Source: Luteibacter sp. UNC138MFCol5.1 (GTDB lineage Bacteria > Pseudomonadota > Gammaproteobacteria > Xanthomonadales > Rhodanobacteraceae). Taken from it: a stretch of 64,000 bases of DNA. Both the position numbers and the translations under genes were made by a program. The notes under the pieces are model-generated. The model saw nothing but the letters and a program-made list of their open reading frames with translations. It was not told the DNA's origin and searched no databases. The stretch is taken from assembly GCF_900110505.1 (NCBI RefSeq), contig NZ_FODZ01000005.1, positions 302,650 to 366,649 of the forward strand, given 5' to 3'. How positions within the stretch are numbered: position 1 is the stretch's first letter; each line of letters starts with the position of its first letter. Shown one piece after another: positions 28,041-36,816 of the stretch.

Positions 28041-28080
28041 GTGGGAGCGCGCTCGCGCGCGAATGGGTGCTCGCGAAAAC
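28041..28080. repeat. GTGGGAGC-type dispersed repeat
   Basis: The segment starts with GTGGGAGCGCGCTCGCGCGC and continues with GAATGGGTGCTCGCG. It shares the GTGGGAGC head and the ATGGGTGCT segment with the element at 42080-42161. It lies between the convergent bioC and DUF72 genes. Confidence 0.5.
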
Positions 28081-28081
28081 G

Positions 28082-28945
28082 CTACACCAACGCGATGAGC
28101 GAACGGGCATCGCGCGGCGCCTTCACCTTCATGTCGTTATCGAAGTACACGTAGACATCGCGACTCGCACGCTTCGCGGGAGCCACGCGCGAGATGCGCG
28201 GATCGCCCGATGGCTGCGCACCACGCCGCCACGCGCGGATGCGGCGTGCCCAGTCGGCGAGCGCGGCATCGCCGTAGCCGCTGGCATACAGCTTCTTGTC
28301 GCCGTGCAGCCGCACATAGACGAAGGGTGCGGTGACGTCGAAGTAGCGCGGAAATTTGCCGGCGGTGTCGGCGACGACGAAGCCCACGCCGTATTTCCGT
28401 AGCAACGCGATGAACGCCGGATCCACGAAACTCTCGTGCCGGATCTCCACCGCGTGACGCATGCGGTGATTCGTCTCCACCTGCAACCAGGGCTCGCGCT
28501 TCAGGTGCGCGTCGTGGCCGCGCCCGAGCCTGGCGGCCGCCTCCATCGACGAAGGCAACATGGCGAGGAACGCCTCGAACGTGGAAGGATCGAAACGGAA
28601 ATTCGGCGGAAACTGCCAGAGCATCGGGCCGAGCTTCTCGCGCAGCGCGAGCACGCCCGAAGCGAAGAAATTCGCCAGTGGCGCGTCGATGTTCTTCAGC
28701 CGGAGCATGTGAGTGATGAACCGCGGCCCCTTCACCGCGAAGACGAACCCCTTGGGCGTCTCGTCGTACCACGCCTGGTAGTTTTCCGGTCGTTGCAACG
28801 AGTAGAACGAGCCATTGAGCTCGATCGTCGGAAACTGCCGCGATGCGAACTCCAGCTCGCGCCGCTGCGCGAGATCCGTCGGGTAGAACACGCCGCGCCA
28901 CGGCGTGTAGCGCCAGCCGGAAATGCCGATTCGCGTCTTTGCCAT
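28082..28945 (-). CDS. DUF72 (YecE) family protein
   Basis: The 287-residue protein matches the TIM-barrel-like DUF72/YecE family. It has ISGWRYTPWRGVFYP (residues 8-22), ELNGSFYSLQRPENY, KGPRFITHM, LGPMLWQFPPNFRFD, AVEIRHESF and a terminal DVYVYFDNDMKVKAP. The biochemical role is not established; some members are annotated as iron-sulfur or sugar-isomerase-like by fold only. It runs in the same direction as the upstream tag-like gene, with 46 bp between them. Confidence 0.82.
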   Translation of the reverse strand: MAKTRIGISGWRYTPWRGVFYPTDLAQRRELEFASRQFPTIELNGSFYSLQRPENYQAWYDETPKGFVFAVKGPRFITHMLRLKNIDAPLANFFASGVLALREKLGPMLWQFPPNFRFDPSTFEAFLAMLPSSMEAAARLGRGHDAHLKREPWLQVETNHRMRHAVEIRHESFVDPAFIALLRKYGVGFVVADTAGKFPRYFDVTAPFVYVRLHGDKKLYASGYGDAALADWARRIRAWRRGAQPSGDPRISRVAPAKRASRDVYVYFDNDMKVKAPRDARSLIALV

Positions 28946-28991
28946 CGGGACATGGCACCGCGGTGACGGTGCATCGGCGGTGAACGGAGCG

Positions 28992-29540
28992 TCATCGGTA
29001 ACGGAAGCATTCGACCGCGTGATCGTTCACCATGCCCGCGGACTGCATCAGGGCATGGCAGATCGCCGTGCCCGCGAAGCGAAAACCACGTTGCCGCAAG
29101 GCCTCGCTCATCAGATCCGACGCGTCGCTGCGACCGGGTAGCGGCTCGCTGTCCGGTCGCGCCCGCGGAGGTTCGGCGGGCCGCGCGAACGTCCACAGGA
29201 AGTCGGAAAACGAGCCGGTCGCTTCGACGATCCGCCGCGCGGCGCGGGCGTTGTTGCGGATCGACTCCACCTTCAGCCGGTGCCGGATGACACCGCGATC
29301 GGCGAGGACGACGGCGATGTCGGCATCGGTCATCGCCGCCACGCGGTCGATGTCGAACTCGTGAAAGGCGGCCCGCAACGATGCCCGCTTCGCCAGCACG
29401 GTGCGCAGGGCGAGGCCCGCCTGCACCGTGGACAGCGCCAGGCGCTCGAACAGCGTCCGGTCGTCATGCACGGGCACGCCCCACTCGTCATCGTGGTAAG
29501 CGCGCTCCACTTCGCTTCGCTCTGCCCAGCTGCAACGCAT
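28992..29540 (-). CDS. tag: DNA-3-methyladenine glycosylase I-like protein (variant pocket)
   Basis: Tag excises 3-methyladenine from alkylated DNA. This 182-residue protein keeps the zinc-snap ligands (Cys3, His16, and His and Cys in NDHAVEC near the C-terminus) and the family core YHDDEWGVPVHDDR and GFRFAGTAICHALMQSAGMVNDH. By hand alignment to E. coli Tag, two base-recognition residues differ: Glu38 corresponds to Ser37 here and Trp46 to Leu45, within LSTVQAGLAL, where E. coli has LEGQQAGLSW. It may have altered specificity or weak activity. The fold assignment is strong; the substrate is less sure. Confidence 0.82.
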   Translation of the reverse strand: MRCSWAERSEVERAYHDDEWGVPVHDDRTLFERLALSTVQAGLALRTVLAKRASLRAAFHEFDIDRVAAMTDADIAVVLADRGVIRHRLKVESIRNNARAARRIVEATGSFSDFLWTFARPAEPPRARPDSEPLPGRSDASDLMSEALRQRGFRFAGTAICHALMQSAGMVNDHAVECFRYR

Positions 29541-29699
29541 GTCCCGCCCCGTCGTCCTGTAGGAGCGGCGAGGATAGGGCTACGGGAACGGCCGGCCTGT
29601 CCGTTGAATTCGCGATGCGCTGTCCGTGCGCACGACCGGCGATACCCGTGTCCTGCCGTCAGCGCGATGGGCGCGGCTCACAGAAGCGACGCTTCCCTG

Positions 29700-30644
29700 T
29701 CACCAGGGGAGCGCGTCGAGATCGACGTTGCCGCCCGTGAGAACGGCGCCGATGCGACGGCCGGCGAAGTGCTCCGGATAACGCAGCGCGGCCGCGAGCA
29801 CCGTGGCGCTCGACACCTCGACGACGATCCGCAATTCACTCCAGAGCAGGCGCATGGCGGCGATCGCCTCGGCGTCGCTGATACGCAGCACCTGGACACC
29901 ATGTTCGCGCAGCACGTGGAAGTTCGGCTCGCCGATCAGCGTGCGCAGTCCGTCGCAGACGGTGTCGGGAGTGAAAGGCCCAACGCGCGCGTCGGCTTCG
30001 AGCGAGCGCGCCGCGTCGTCGGCCCCTTCGGGCTCCGCCCCGAACAGCTTCACCGCGGGGTCGATGCCGTGCGCGGCGATCGAACAGCCCGAGCCGAGGC
30101 CGCCGCCACCGACGGGGAACAGCAGCGTGTCGAGTCCCGGTGCCTGGCGGAAGAGTTCAGGCACGAGCGTGCCCTGCCCCGCCATGACGAGGGGATCGGC
30201 GTAGGGATGCACGAGTCGCGCGCCCGTCCGCGCCTGCACCTCCGCCGCCATGGCCTCGCGCGCGGCCGTGGTGGGGGCGCAACGGTGCACGGTCGCGCCG
30301 GCGGCGACGATCGCATCGACCTTCGCCTTGACCGCGCCCTCCGGAATCACGACGTGCGCGGGGATGCCACGCGTGCGTGCGGCCATCGACAGCGCGTTGC
30401 CGTGGTTGCCCGAGGAATGCGTGACGACGCCACGCGCGGCCTCGTCGTCGCCGAGCGACCATACGGCGTTCGTCGCGCCGCGGAACTTGAACGCTCCGCC
30501 GCGCTGCAGGTTCTCGCATTTGAAGACGATGGTGGCGCCGAGGAGCGCGTCGATACGGTCGCTACGCAGCACCGGGGTGACCAGGGCATGGGGTGCGATG
30601 CGCGCCGCCGCGTCGCGCACGTCGGCGAAGGTCGGCAGGGTCAT
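29700..30644 (-). CDS. PLP-dependent serine/threonine dehydratase
   Basis: The 314-residue fold-type II PLP enzyme has the Schiff-base lysine in GAFKFRGA (Lys53), SSGNHG (77-82) for substrate carboxylate binding and a glycine loop VGGGGLGSG. At about 310 residues it lacks the ACT-like regulatory domain of biosynthetic IlvA, so it resembles catabolic threonine/serine dehydratase or serine racemase. Its start overlaps the stop of the aldose epimerase gene (ATGA), so the two are co-translated. The 159-bp gap to the tag-like gene holds a GTAGGAGCGG repeat fragment. Confidence 0.85.
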   Translation of the reverse strand: MTLPTFADVRDAAARIAPHALVTPVLRSDRIDALLGATIVFKCENLQRGGAFKFRGATNAVWSLGDDEAARGVVTHSSGNHGNALSMAARTRGIPAHVVIPEGAVKAKVDAIVAAGATVHRCAPTTAAREAMAAEVQARTGARLVHPYADPLVMAGQGTLVPELFRQAPGLDTLLFPVGGGGLGSGCSIAAHGIDPAVKLFGAEPEGADDAARSLEADARVGPFTPDTVCDGLRTLIGEPNFHVLREHGVQVLRISDAEAIAAMRLLWSELRIVVEVSSATVLAAALRYPEHFAGRRIGAVLTGGNVDLDALPW

Positions 30645-31642
30645 GCGTCGAACTCCACGCCGCAGACGAAGCTGCGCTTTTCGCGGGGCTTGAGCGTGAT
30701 CAGCGGTGCGCAGTCCTCGCGGTTGAAGGCGTTGGGCATGCATTCCATCGGCTCGAGGGCGACCGACTTGCGCGCGTCGCGCTCGGCGGTGTCGGACGTG
30801 AAGGCAAGCATGACGCCGCGCTCCTGCCAGAGGGCGATGCACTGGCCCGTCGCGGGATCGCGCAGGCGGGTGCGCGCGCGCCCGTCGGGATCGAACTGGA
30901 GATCGGCGTAGGTGTTGTTGAGTTCCGTGTCCCCGATGAGCCTTGGCTTCCGGAAGTCGAGCTTGCGGTCGGCGCGATCGAGCGACATCCACGCGGCCGT
31001 CCCGGGCAGCGGGATGAAATCCTCCCGGGCGGCGATGACCGTGTCGGCGGGGATATGCAGTTCCCATGTTTTGATCGGATGGGACGAGATCCGGAAGTAC
31101 GGGTGCCAGCCGAAGAACGTCGGCGCGTCGCGGTGACCGGTGTTGGTGGTCGTCGCTTCGAGCGTGAGACCGTTGGCGTCCAGCGTGTACGTGATCGAGA
31201 AAGCGAGGCTGAACGGATAACCGGGATGCTCGTCCGGAGCGATGTTCGTCGAGAACGTCACTGTCGCGGCGCTCTCGCCGCCTTGCTCGGCCGTCACATC
31301 GAAGATGACACCGCGGAGAAAACCATGGCGCGCGGCGCGGTCGGCGCCCACGGCACCTGGCTGCAAGTCATAGGATGATCCTTCAAAGGTAAAGCGTGCA
31401 TCGTCGACGCGGTTGGCGAAGGGCGTCATGACGGCGAATCGCGAGCCCTTGTGGCCGAGGAGCTCCTTCTCGTTTCTGAATCCGTCGACGATGTCGTGCG
31501 TTTTGCCGCCCGTTTCGGTGGTGATCGACAGCACGGTGGCGCCACTTCGGGCGATGCGGACCGCGCGGTCGTCGTCGAGATCGCGCAGGACCACGATTTC
31601 CTGCGCCCCGAGCGAGGCGCGCGTCACGGTGAAACGGGACAT
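30641..31642 (-). CDS. Aldose 1-epimerase family protein
   Basis: This 333-residue galactose-mutarotase-fold protein carries the catalytic histidines in RHGFLRG (His106) and GWHPYFRI (His180). The acidic motif lies near VALEPMECMPNAFNRED. Such enzymes interconvert alpha and beta anomers of sugars in the cytosol or periplasm; no signal peptide is seen. The open frame continues far upstream antisense to pepN, but ATG 31642 is the start that gives the normal family length, and it is followed at once by the conserved N-terminal strand. It is divergent from pepN (75 bp) and coupled to the dehydratase downstream. Confidence 0.82.
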   Translation of the reverse strand: MSRFTVTRASLGAQEIVVLRDLDDDRAVRIARSGATVLSITTETGGKTHDIVDGFRNEKELLGHKGSRFAVMTPFANRVDDARFTFEGSSYDLQPGAVGADRAARHGFLRGVIFDVTAEQGGESAATVTFSTNIAPDEHPGYPFSLAFSITYTLDANGLTLEATTTNTGHRDAPTFFGWHPYFRISSHPIKTWELHIPADTVIAAREDFIPLPGTAAWMSLDRADRKLDFRKPRLIGDTELNNTYADLQFDPDGRARTRLRDPATGQCIALWQERGVMLAFTSDTAERDARKSVALEPMECMPNAFNREDCAPLITLKPREKRSFVCGVEFDA

Positions 31643-31717
31643 GGTGGGACTTCCTTTTGACGGGTTCGACCGCATGTTAGCCTGCCAGACACACCAGACA
31701 AACGTTGCCCTGCCGCC

Positions 31718-34366
31718 ATGAGCGATCGTTCCGACGCCCCCACCGCCGTCATCCGCCTCGCCGACTATCGGCCTCCGGCCTGGACCGTCGAGCATGTCGC
31801 GCTCGAGTTCGACCTCGGCATCGACCGCACCGAGGTACTCGCGACAATCGATCTCGTCCGCCAGGCCGACGAACCTGTGCGCCTGCAGGGCGAGGGCATG
31901 GAACTGCTGTCGATCGACGTCGACGGGCGGCCGCTGGCCGAAGGCGAATACATCCTCAACAACGGGACGCTCGAATTCGCCGTCGCCGCCGCGGCATGCA
32001 CGGTGACCACCCGGGTGGCGTTGCTGCCCGCTGAGAACACGGCGTTCGAGGGGCTTTATCTTTCGGGCAGTCGCGATAAAGGTTTCCTGCTGACCCAATG
32101 CGAGGCGGAGGGGTTCCGTCACATCACCTTCTTCCCCGATCGTCCGGACGTGCTTTCGCGTTACACGGTGACGCTGCGCGCAGACAAGGCGCGCTTTCCC
32201 GTGCTGCTGGCCGGCGGCAACCCGGACGGCGAAGGCGACCTTCCCGACGGCCGCCACTGGGCCCGCTTCGTCGATCCGCATCCGAAGCCGAGCTACCTGT
32301 TCGCGCTGGTGGCCGGCCGCCTGGAGCGCATCAGCCACGACTACACCACCGCCGACGGGCGTGCCGTCGCCCTGCACATCTGGGCGGAGGCCGACGTCAT
32401 CGACCGCTGCGGCTACGCGATGGACTCGCTGATCCGATCGATGCAGTGGGACGAGCGCACCTACGGACGCAACTACGACCTGGACGTGTTCCACGTCGTC
32501 GCCACGCACGACTTCAACATGGGCGCGATGGAGAACAAGGGCCTCAACATCTTCAACGCGAAGTACCTGCTCGCCGATCCGGACTCCAGCACCGACGACG
32601 AGTACCGTCACGTCGAGGCCGTCGTGGCCCATGAGTATTTCCACAACTGGAGCGGCAACCGCGTCACGTGCCGCGACTGGTTCCAGCTCAGCCTGAAGGA
32701 AGGCCTCACGGTCTTCCGCGAGCAGAGCTTCTCGGCCGACATGAATTCCGCGTCCCTCAAGCGCATCGAGGACGTCGCGCTGCTTCGTCGCGCGCAGTTT
32801 CCCGAGGATGCCGGTCCGCTGTCGCATCCGGTGCGCCCCTCGCAGTACAGCGAGATCAACAACTTCTATACCGCCACCGTCTACGAGAAGGGCTCCGAGC
32901 TGGTGCGGATGCTCGCCGGCCGGCTGGGGGAAGAAGGCTTTCGCAAGGGCATGGACCTGTACTTCGACCGCAACGACGGTCGCGCCGCGACGATCGAGGA
33001 TTTCCTCGGCGCGCTCGGCGAAGCCAATGGCATCGACCTCACGCCCTACCTCGCGTGGTACGGCCAGGCCGGCACCCCGCGCCTCACGGCGGATGGCCGA
33101 CACGATCCCGCGACCCGGCGCTACCGGCTGACATTGCGCCAGCGCACGCCGGCCACCGCGGGTCAGGTCAACAAGCAGCCGTTGCCGATCCCCGTGCGCC
33201 TCTCGCTGTTCGATCGCGAAGGCCGGGCGTTGCCGCTGCGCCTCGAGGGCGAGCCGGCGGCGGAAGGAACCGAACGTACCGTGGTGCTCGACACCGCCGA
33301 GCGCAGCTACGTGTTCGAAGACGTCGATACGGTACCGGTGCCGTCCCTGCTGCGTGGTTTCTCGGCGCCGGTCATTCTCGAGTGCGATTACGCCCCGGCC
33401 GAGCTCGCGGTGCTCCTTCGCCACGATCCGGACGGCTTCAATCGCTGGGAGGCCGGCCAGCAGCTCGCCGCCCTGGCCTACGACGACTGCCGCGACGGGC
33501 GCCCCGATGGCCTGGCCCTGGACGCGTGGACCCGGGCTCTCGCCGATCTCTTCGCCGACCCGTCGCTCGACGACGCGCTGCTTGCCGAACTGCTGACGCC
33601 GCCTGGCGAAATCGAGCTGGTCGAACGCCAGGCCGAACGCGATCCGGACCGCATCCGCGCGGCGCGCCAGGCGATGCTCCGCGCGCTCGCGCAGCGGATC
33701 GGCGCCGACGCGCTCCGTACCCGCTACGAGAAGCTGCGCGCCGCCACGAGCGCCGCGCTGGACGCGAAGAGCCAGGCCCGCCGGCAGCTCAAGCGGCGCG
33801 TCCTCGACCTGATCGCGTTGGTCGACAAGGACACGGCCGTCGCGCTCGCCGCCGCGCAGTACGCCGAGGCACCGGGCATGACCGACCGTCTCGCGGCGCA
33901 GTCCACGCTCGCCCTGCACGATCCGGCAAGCGCGGCCACGACCATCGCGCACTTCCGCCAGCGCTACGACGGCAACGCGCTCGCGCTGGACAAGTGGTTC
34001 GCACTCCAGGCGGCGCTGCCGGGCGACGGCGCGCTGGCGCGGGTCCAGGCGCTGGAGGCCGACAACGCCTTCACGCTGAAGAATCCGAACCGCGTGCAGT
34101 CGCTCATCGGCACCTTCGCCCGCGCGAATCCAACGGGCTTCCATCGCGCCGATGGCGCGGCGTACCGGTGGCTCGCCGACCGCCTCGTCGCCATCGACGG
34201 GTTGAATCCCCAGGTCGCGGCCCGCGTGGCCACGGCATTCAACGGCTGGAAACGCCTCGAACCGGTGAGGCGCGAAGCCGCCCATGCCGTGGTGTCGGAA
34301 CTGGCTGCGCGGAAGGACCTCTCCCGCGACCTGACCGACATCCTGGCGCGCGTCGCACTCGGCTGA
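31718..34366 (+). CDS. pepN: Aminopeptidase N (M1 family)
   Basis: PepN is a broad-specificity zinc aminopeptidase that completes cytosolic peptide turnover. The 882-residue protein matches E. coli PepN in length and architecture. The exopeptidase motif is GAMENKG (269-275), the zinc motif is HEYFHNW (His305, Glu306, His309) and the third ligand is Glu328 in LKEGL. An Ig-like domain and a long helical C-terminal domain follow. It has its own divergent promoter region with the epimerase gene. The very long reading frame on the opposite strand is a GC-driven shadow. Confidence 0.96.
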   Translation: MSDRSDAPTAVIRLADYRPPAWTVEHVALEFDLGIDRTEVLATIDLVRQADEPVRLQGEGMELLSIDVDGRPLAEGEYILNNGTLEFAVAAAACTVTTRVALLPAENTAFEGLYLSGSRDKGFLLTQCEAEGFRHITFFPDRPDVLSRYTVTLRADKARFPVLLAGGNPDGEGDLPDGRHWARFVDPHPKPSYLFALVAGRLERISHDYTTADGRAVALHIWAEADVIDRCGYAMDSLIRSMQWDERTYGRNYDLDVFHVVATHDFNMGAMENKGLNIFNAKYLLADPDSSTDDEYRHVEAVVAHEYFHNWSGNRVTCRDWFQLSLKEGLTVFREQSFSADMNSASLKRIEDVALLRRAQFPEDAGPLSHPVRPSQYSEINNFYTATVYEKGSELVRMLAGRLGEEGFRKGMDLYFDRNDGRAATIEDFLGALGEANGIDLTPYLAWYGQAGTPRLTADGRHDPATRRYRLTLRQRTPATAGQVNKQPLPIPVRLSLFDREGRALPLRLEGEPAAEGTERTVVLDTAERSYVFEDVDTVPVPSLLRGFSAPVILECDYAPAELAVLLRHDPDGFNRWEAGQQLAALAYDDCRDGRPDGLALDAWTRALADLFADPSLDDALLAELLTPPGEIELVERQAERDPDRIRAARQAMLRALAQRIGADALRTRYEKLRAATSAALDAKSQARRQLKRRVLDLIALVDKDTAVALAAAQYAEAPGMTDRLAAQSTLALHDPASAATTIAHFRQRYDGNALALDKWFALQAALPGDGALARVQALEADNAFTLKNPNRVQSLIGTFARANPTGFHRADGAAYRWLADRLVAIDGLNPQVAARVATAFNGWKRLEPVRREAAHAVVSELAARKDLSRDLTDILARVALG

Positions 34367-34503
34367 ATTTGTGCGGCGCGTCACGCCGGGTCTCGTCCAG
34401 CGTTAGAAACTGACGTACTGCGTCACTGTTTGCCGGAACGGAGCAGTTTTTTGACGCAAAAGTCACACACGGTTCATTCGAACGGTGTATGTTGGCAACA
34501 ACG
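34367..34503. other. Intergenic segment after pepN
   Basis: This is the pepN-proximal part of a 493-bp gene-free gap (34367-34859). It is less GC-rich than the flanks and has only a 5-bp CGGCG/CGCCG stem close to the stop. I see no gene here. The remainder of the gap holds the candidate small RNA described separately. Confidence 0.5.
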
Positions 34504-34530
34504 AAAAAAAGCCGCGACATCGGTCGCGGC
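34504..34530 (-). terminator. Intrinsic terminator of the candidate small RNA
   Basis: A perfect 8-bp stem (GCCGCGAC / GTCGCGGC, loop of 4) is followed on the minus strand by seven consecutive T residues. On the plus strand no T-run follows, so it serves minus-strand transcription. No minus-strand protein gene ends here, which itself argues for a short transcript. Confidence 0.75.
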
Positions 34531-34743
34531 TGTTCGTGCCAGTCACTCGGTTTCTGGCGCCCGGCAGCACGGTCATCCTGGATTCCCCCTGTTCCTGAGA
34601 CCGCCGGGCGCCAGATCTCATTCGTCGAACCGAATGGGGCATCCTTGCCCACATCCCGCTTCCTTCCCCCGGCACGCGGCCAAACCCCTGCGTTCGGCCT
34701 CGGCGCGCGTCTGATCGCGCAGCGTCTGCCCGGTGGAAGTGCA
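34504..34743 (-). ncRNA. Candidate GGA-rich regulatory small RNA (CsrA/RsmA-sponge-like)
   Basis: Read on the minus strand, this roughly 240-nt segment is preceded by a sigma54-like promoter and ends in an intrinsic terminator. It has seven GGA trinucleotides within about 90 nt (plus-strand TCC at 34576, 34584, 34593, 34642, 34654, 34661 and 34665). One is presented in the loop of a perfect GGGC-AAGGAT-GCCC hairpin (34637-34650), the shape CsrA/RsmA proteins bind. A 10-bp arm pair (GGCGCCCGGC 34556-34565 and GCCGGGCGCC 34603-34612) encloses three more GGAs. A TTCGTGC/GCACGAA pair (34741-34747 and 34533-34539) could close the molecule. No credible ORF explains it. Function is inferred. Confidence 0.55.
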
Positions 34744-34753
34744 CGAATACGGA

Positions 34754-34769
34754 TGCATGAGTCGTGCCA
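34754..34769 (-). promoter_or_regulatory. Sigma54 (RpoN) promoter candidate
   Basis: Minus-strand TGGCACGACTCATGCA fits the -24/-12 consensus TGGCACG-N4-TTGCW with a single mismatch (A for the first T of TTGC). The invariant GG (34768-34767) and GC (34756-34755) are at the correct spacing. Transcription would begin near 34743, at the 5' end of the candidate small RNA. Confidence 0.5.
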
Positions 34770-34821
34770 CCGAGGTTCCCGTTGCCGTATCCGGGCGCGA
34801 GCGGCCACGGCCCGACCGGCG

Positions 34822-34827
34822 TAAAAT
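34822..34827 (+). promoter_or_regulatory. Possible -10 hexamer for mnmG
   Basis: TAAAAT matches TATAAT at five of six positions and lies 32 nt before the mnmG start. No good -35 is present at 16-18 nt, so this is only a candidate. Confidence 0.3.
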
Positions 34828-34859
34828 CGCGATCCTGGCCCATCGAGCCCACCCTTCCC

Positions 34860-36734
34860 ATGCTGCATAAAGAAACCTACGACGTGATCGTGGTCGGTGG
34901 CGGACACGCCGGCACCGAGGCCGCGCTTGCCGCCGCCCGCGCGGGCGCGCGCACCCTCCTGCTCAGCCACAACATCGAGACGATCGGCCAGATGAGCTGC
35001 AATCCCGCGATCGGCGGGATCGGCAAGGGCCATCTGGTCAAGGAGATCGATGCGCTGGGCGGTGCCATGGGCATGGCGGCGGACCGGGCGGGCATCCAGT
35101 GGCGCACGCTCAACGCGTCGAAGGGACCTGCCGTGCGGGCGACGCGCTGCCAGGCGGACCGCGCCCTGTACAAGGCGGCCATCCGTTCGATCGTCGAAAC
35201 GCAGGCCAACCTGTCGCTGTTCCAGCAGGCGGTGGACGACCTCATCCTCGTCGATGGGCGCGTCGCCGGTGTGCGGACGCAGATGGGCCTCGATTTCCAT
35301 GCGCCCGCCGTCGTGCTGACGGCAGGCACCTTCCTCGCCGGCAAGATCCACATCGGACAGGCCCAGTACGCGGGCGGCCGTGCCGGCGACCCGCCGGCGT
35401 CCACCCTCGCGGCGAAGCTGCGCGAGCTTCCCGTCGCCGCGGACCGGCTGAAGACCGGCACGCCGCCGCGCATCGACAGCCGCACGATCGACTTCTCCGT
35501 GCTCGACGAGCAGCCGGGCGACGATCCGATGCCGCATTTCTCCTTCATGGGATCGGCCGCGGACCATCCGCGCCAGGTCAGTTGCTGGATCACGCAGACC
35601 ACCGAGGCGACGCACGACCTGATCCGTGGCGCCCTCGATCGCTCTCCGCTCTACAGCGGCCAGATCGAAGGCGTCGGGCCGCGCTACTGCCCGTCCATCG
35701 AAGACAAGGTGGTGCGCTTCGCCGACAAGACCTCGCATCAGATCTTCGTCGAACCCGAAGGACTCGACACCTTCGAGATCTACCCGAACGGCATCTCGAC
35801 GTCGCTCCCCTTCGACGTGCAGTACGCGCTGGTGCGCTCCATTCCCGGCTTCGAACGCGCGCACATCACGCGCCCCGGCTACGCGATCGAGTACGACTAC
35901 TTCGACCCACGCGGCCTGCATCCGTCGCTGGAGACCAAGGGCATCCCCGGGCTGTATTTCGCGGGCCAGATCAACGGCACGACGGGTTACGAGGAAGCCG
36001 GCGCCCAGGGCCTGATCGCGGGCATGAACGCCGCGCTGGCGGTCCGCGGCGATGCGCCGTGGTGCCCGCGTCGCGACGAGGCCTACATCGGCGTCCTGAT
36101 CGACGACCTGACCACCAACGGCACGATCGAGCCGTATCGCATGTTCACCTCGCGCGCCGAGTTCCGGCTGCACCTGCGCGAGGACAACGCGGATCTTCGT
36201 CTCACGCCGCAGGGCCATGCGCGCGGCATCGTGCCGGACGAACGCTTCCGCCGGCTCGAAGCGAAGCGCGACGCCAGCGAGCGCGAGACCGCGCGCCTGC
36301 GCGGTCTCTGGGCGGCGCCGACGAACGCGCTCGGCGCCGCCGTCGAACGCTCGCTCGGCATCGCCGTCAGCCGCGAGACCCATGCGCTCGACCTGCTCCG
36401 CCGCCCCGAGATGGATTACGCGACGCTCACCTCGATGCCGGAGCTCGGCCCGGCCGTCGACGATCCCGAGGTCGCGACGCAGGTCGAGGTGCAGGCGAAG
36501 TATTCCGGCTACCTCGAGCGCCAGCGCGAGGAGATCGAACGCCAGCGCCGGCACGAATCGACGGCGATCCCCGAGGGCTTCGACTACGACCGCGTGCGCG
36601 GCCTTTCGGCCGAGGTGCTCCTCAAGCTCAAACGCTCGTTGCCCGCGACGATCGGCCAGGCGTCGCGCATCAGCGGCGTGACACCGGCCGCGATCTCGCT
36701 CCTGCTGGTGCATCTGAAGCGCCGGGCGGCGTAA
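34860..36734 (+). CDS. mnmG: tRNA uridine-5-carboxymethylaminomethyl modification enzyme MnmG (GidA)
   Basis: MnmG, with MnmE, installs cmnm5 at wobble uridine 34 of several tRNAs using FAD and methylene-tetrahydrofolate. The 624-residue protein has the FAD motif [12 protein letters not shown] (11-22), the [22 protein letters not shown] block, and a C-terminal helical MnmE/tRNA-binding part. ATG 34860 gives the standard N-terminus ([15 protein letters not shown]). It is not followed by rsmG/gidB or parA as in many genomes; a GYF/RDD protein follows instead. Confidence 0.97.
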   Translation: MLHKETYDVIVVGGGHAGTEAALAAARAGARTLLLSHNIETIGQMSCNPAIGGIGKGHLVKEIDALGGAMGMAADRAGIQWRTLNASKGPAVRATRCQADRALYKAAIRSIVETQANLSLFQQAVDDLILVDGRVAGVRTQMGLDFHAPAVVLTAGTFLAGKIHIGQAQYAGGRAGDPPASTLAAKLRELPVAADRLKTGTPPRIDSRTIDFSVLDEQPGDDPMPHFSFMGSAADHPRQVSCWITQTTEATHDLIRGALDRSPLYSGQIEGVGPRYCPSIEDKVVRFADKTSHQIFVEPEGLDTFEIYPNGISTSLPFDVQYALVRSIPGFERAHITRPGYAIEYDYFDPRGLHPSLETKGIPGLYFAGQINGTTGYEEAGAQGLIAGMNAALAVRGDAPWCPRRDEAYIGVLIDDLTTNGTIEPYRMFTSRAEFRLHLREDNADLRLTPQGHARGIVPDERFRRLEAKRDASERETARLRGLWAAPTNALGAAVERSLGIAVSRETHALDLLRRPEMDYATLTSMPELGPAVDDPEVATQVEVQAKYSGYLERQREEIERQRRHESTAIPEGFDYDRVRGLSAEVLLKLKRSLPATIGQASRISGVTPAAISLLLVHLKRRAA

Positions 36735-36816
36735 CCGCTGCCTTCCTGCCCTCGGCGGCCGCCGGGGCCATCTGGCATCATGCCGGGCATCGAGTCAGGT
36801 TATCGGAAGGAACACC

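Noticed and set aside
31643..34384. Open reading frame of over 900 codons antisense to pepN, in frame with the epimerase
   Set aside because: It is Arg/Ala/His-rich with no domain and sits opposite a clear M1 aminopeptidase. Long antisense frames are expected at this GC content. The epimerase starts at 31642.
34463..34861. Minus-strand 132-codon frame covering the small-RNA region
   Set aside because: Its start is at the mnmG start codon, it runs through the perfect terminator hairpin, and its composition is not protein-like. A structured RNA explains the region better.
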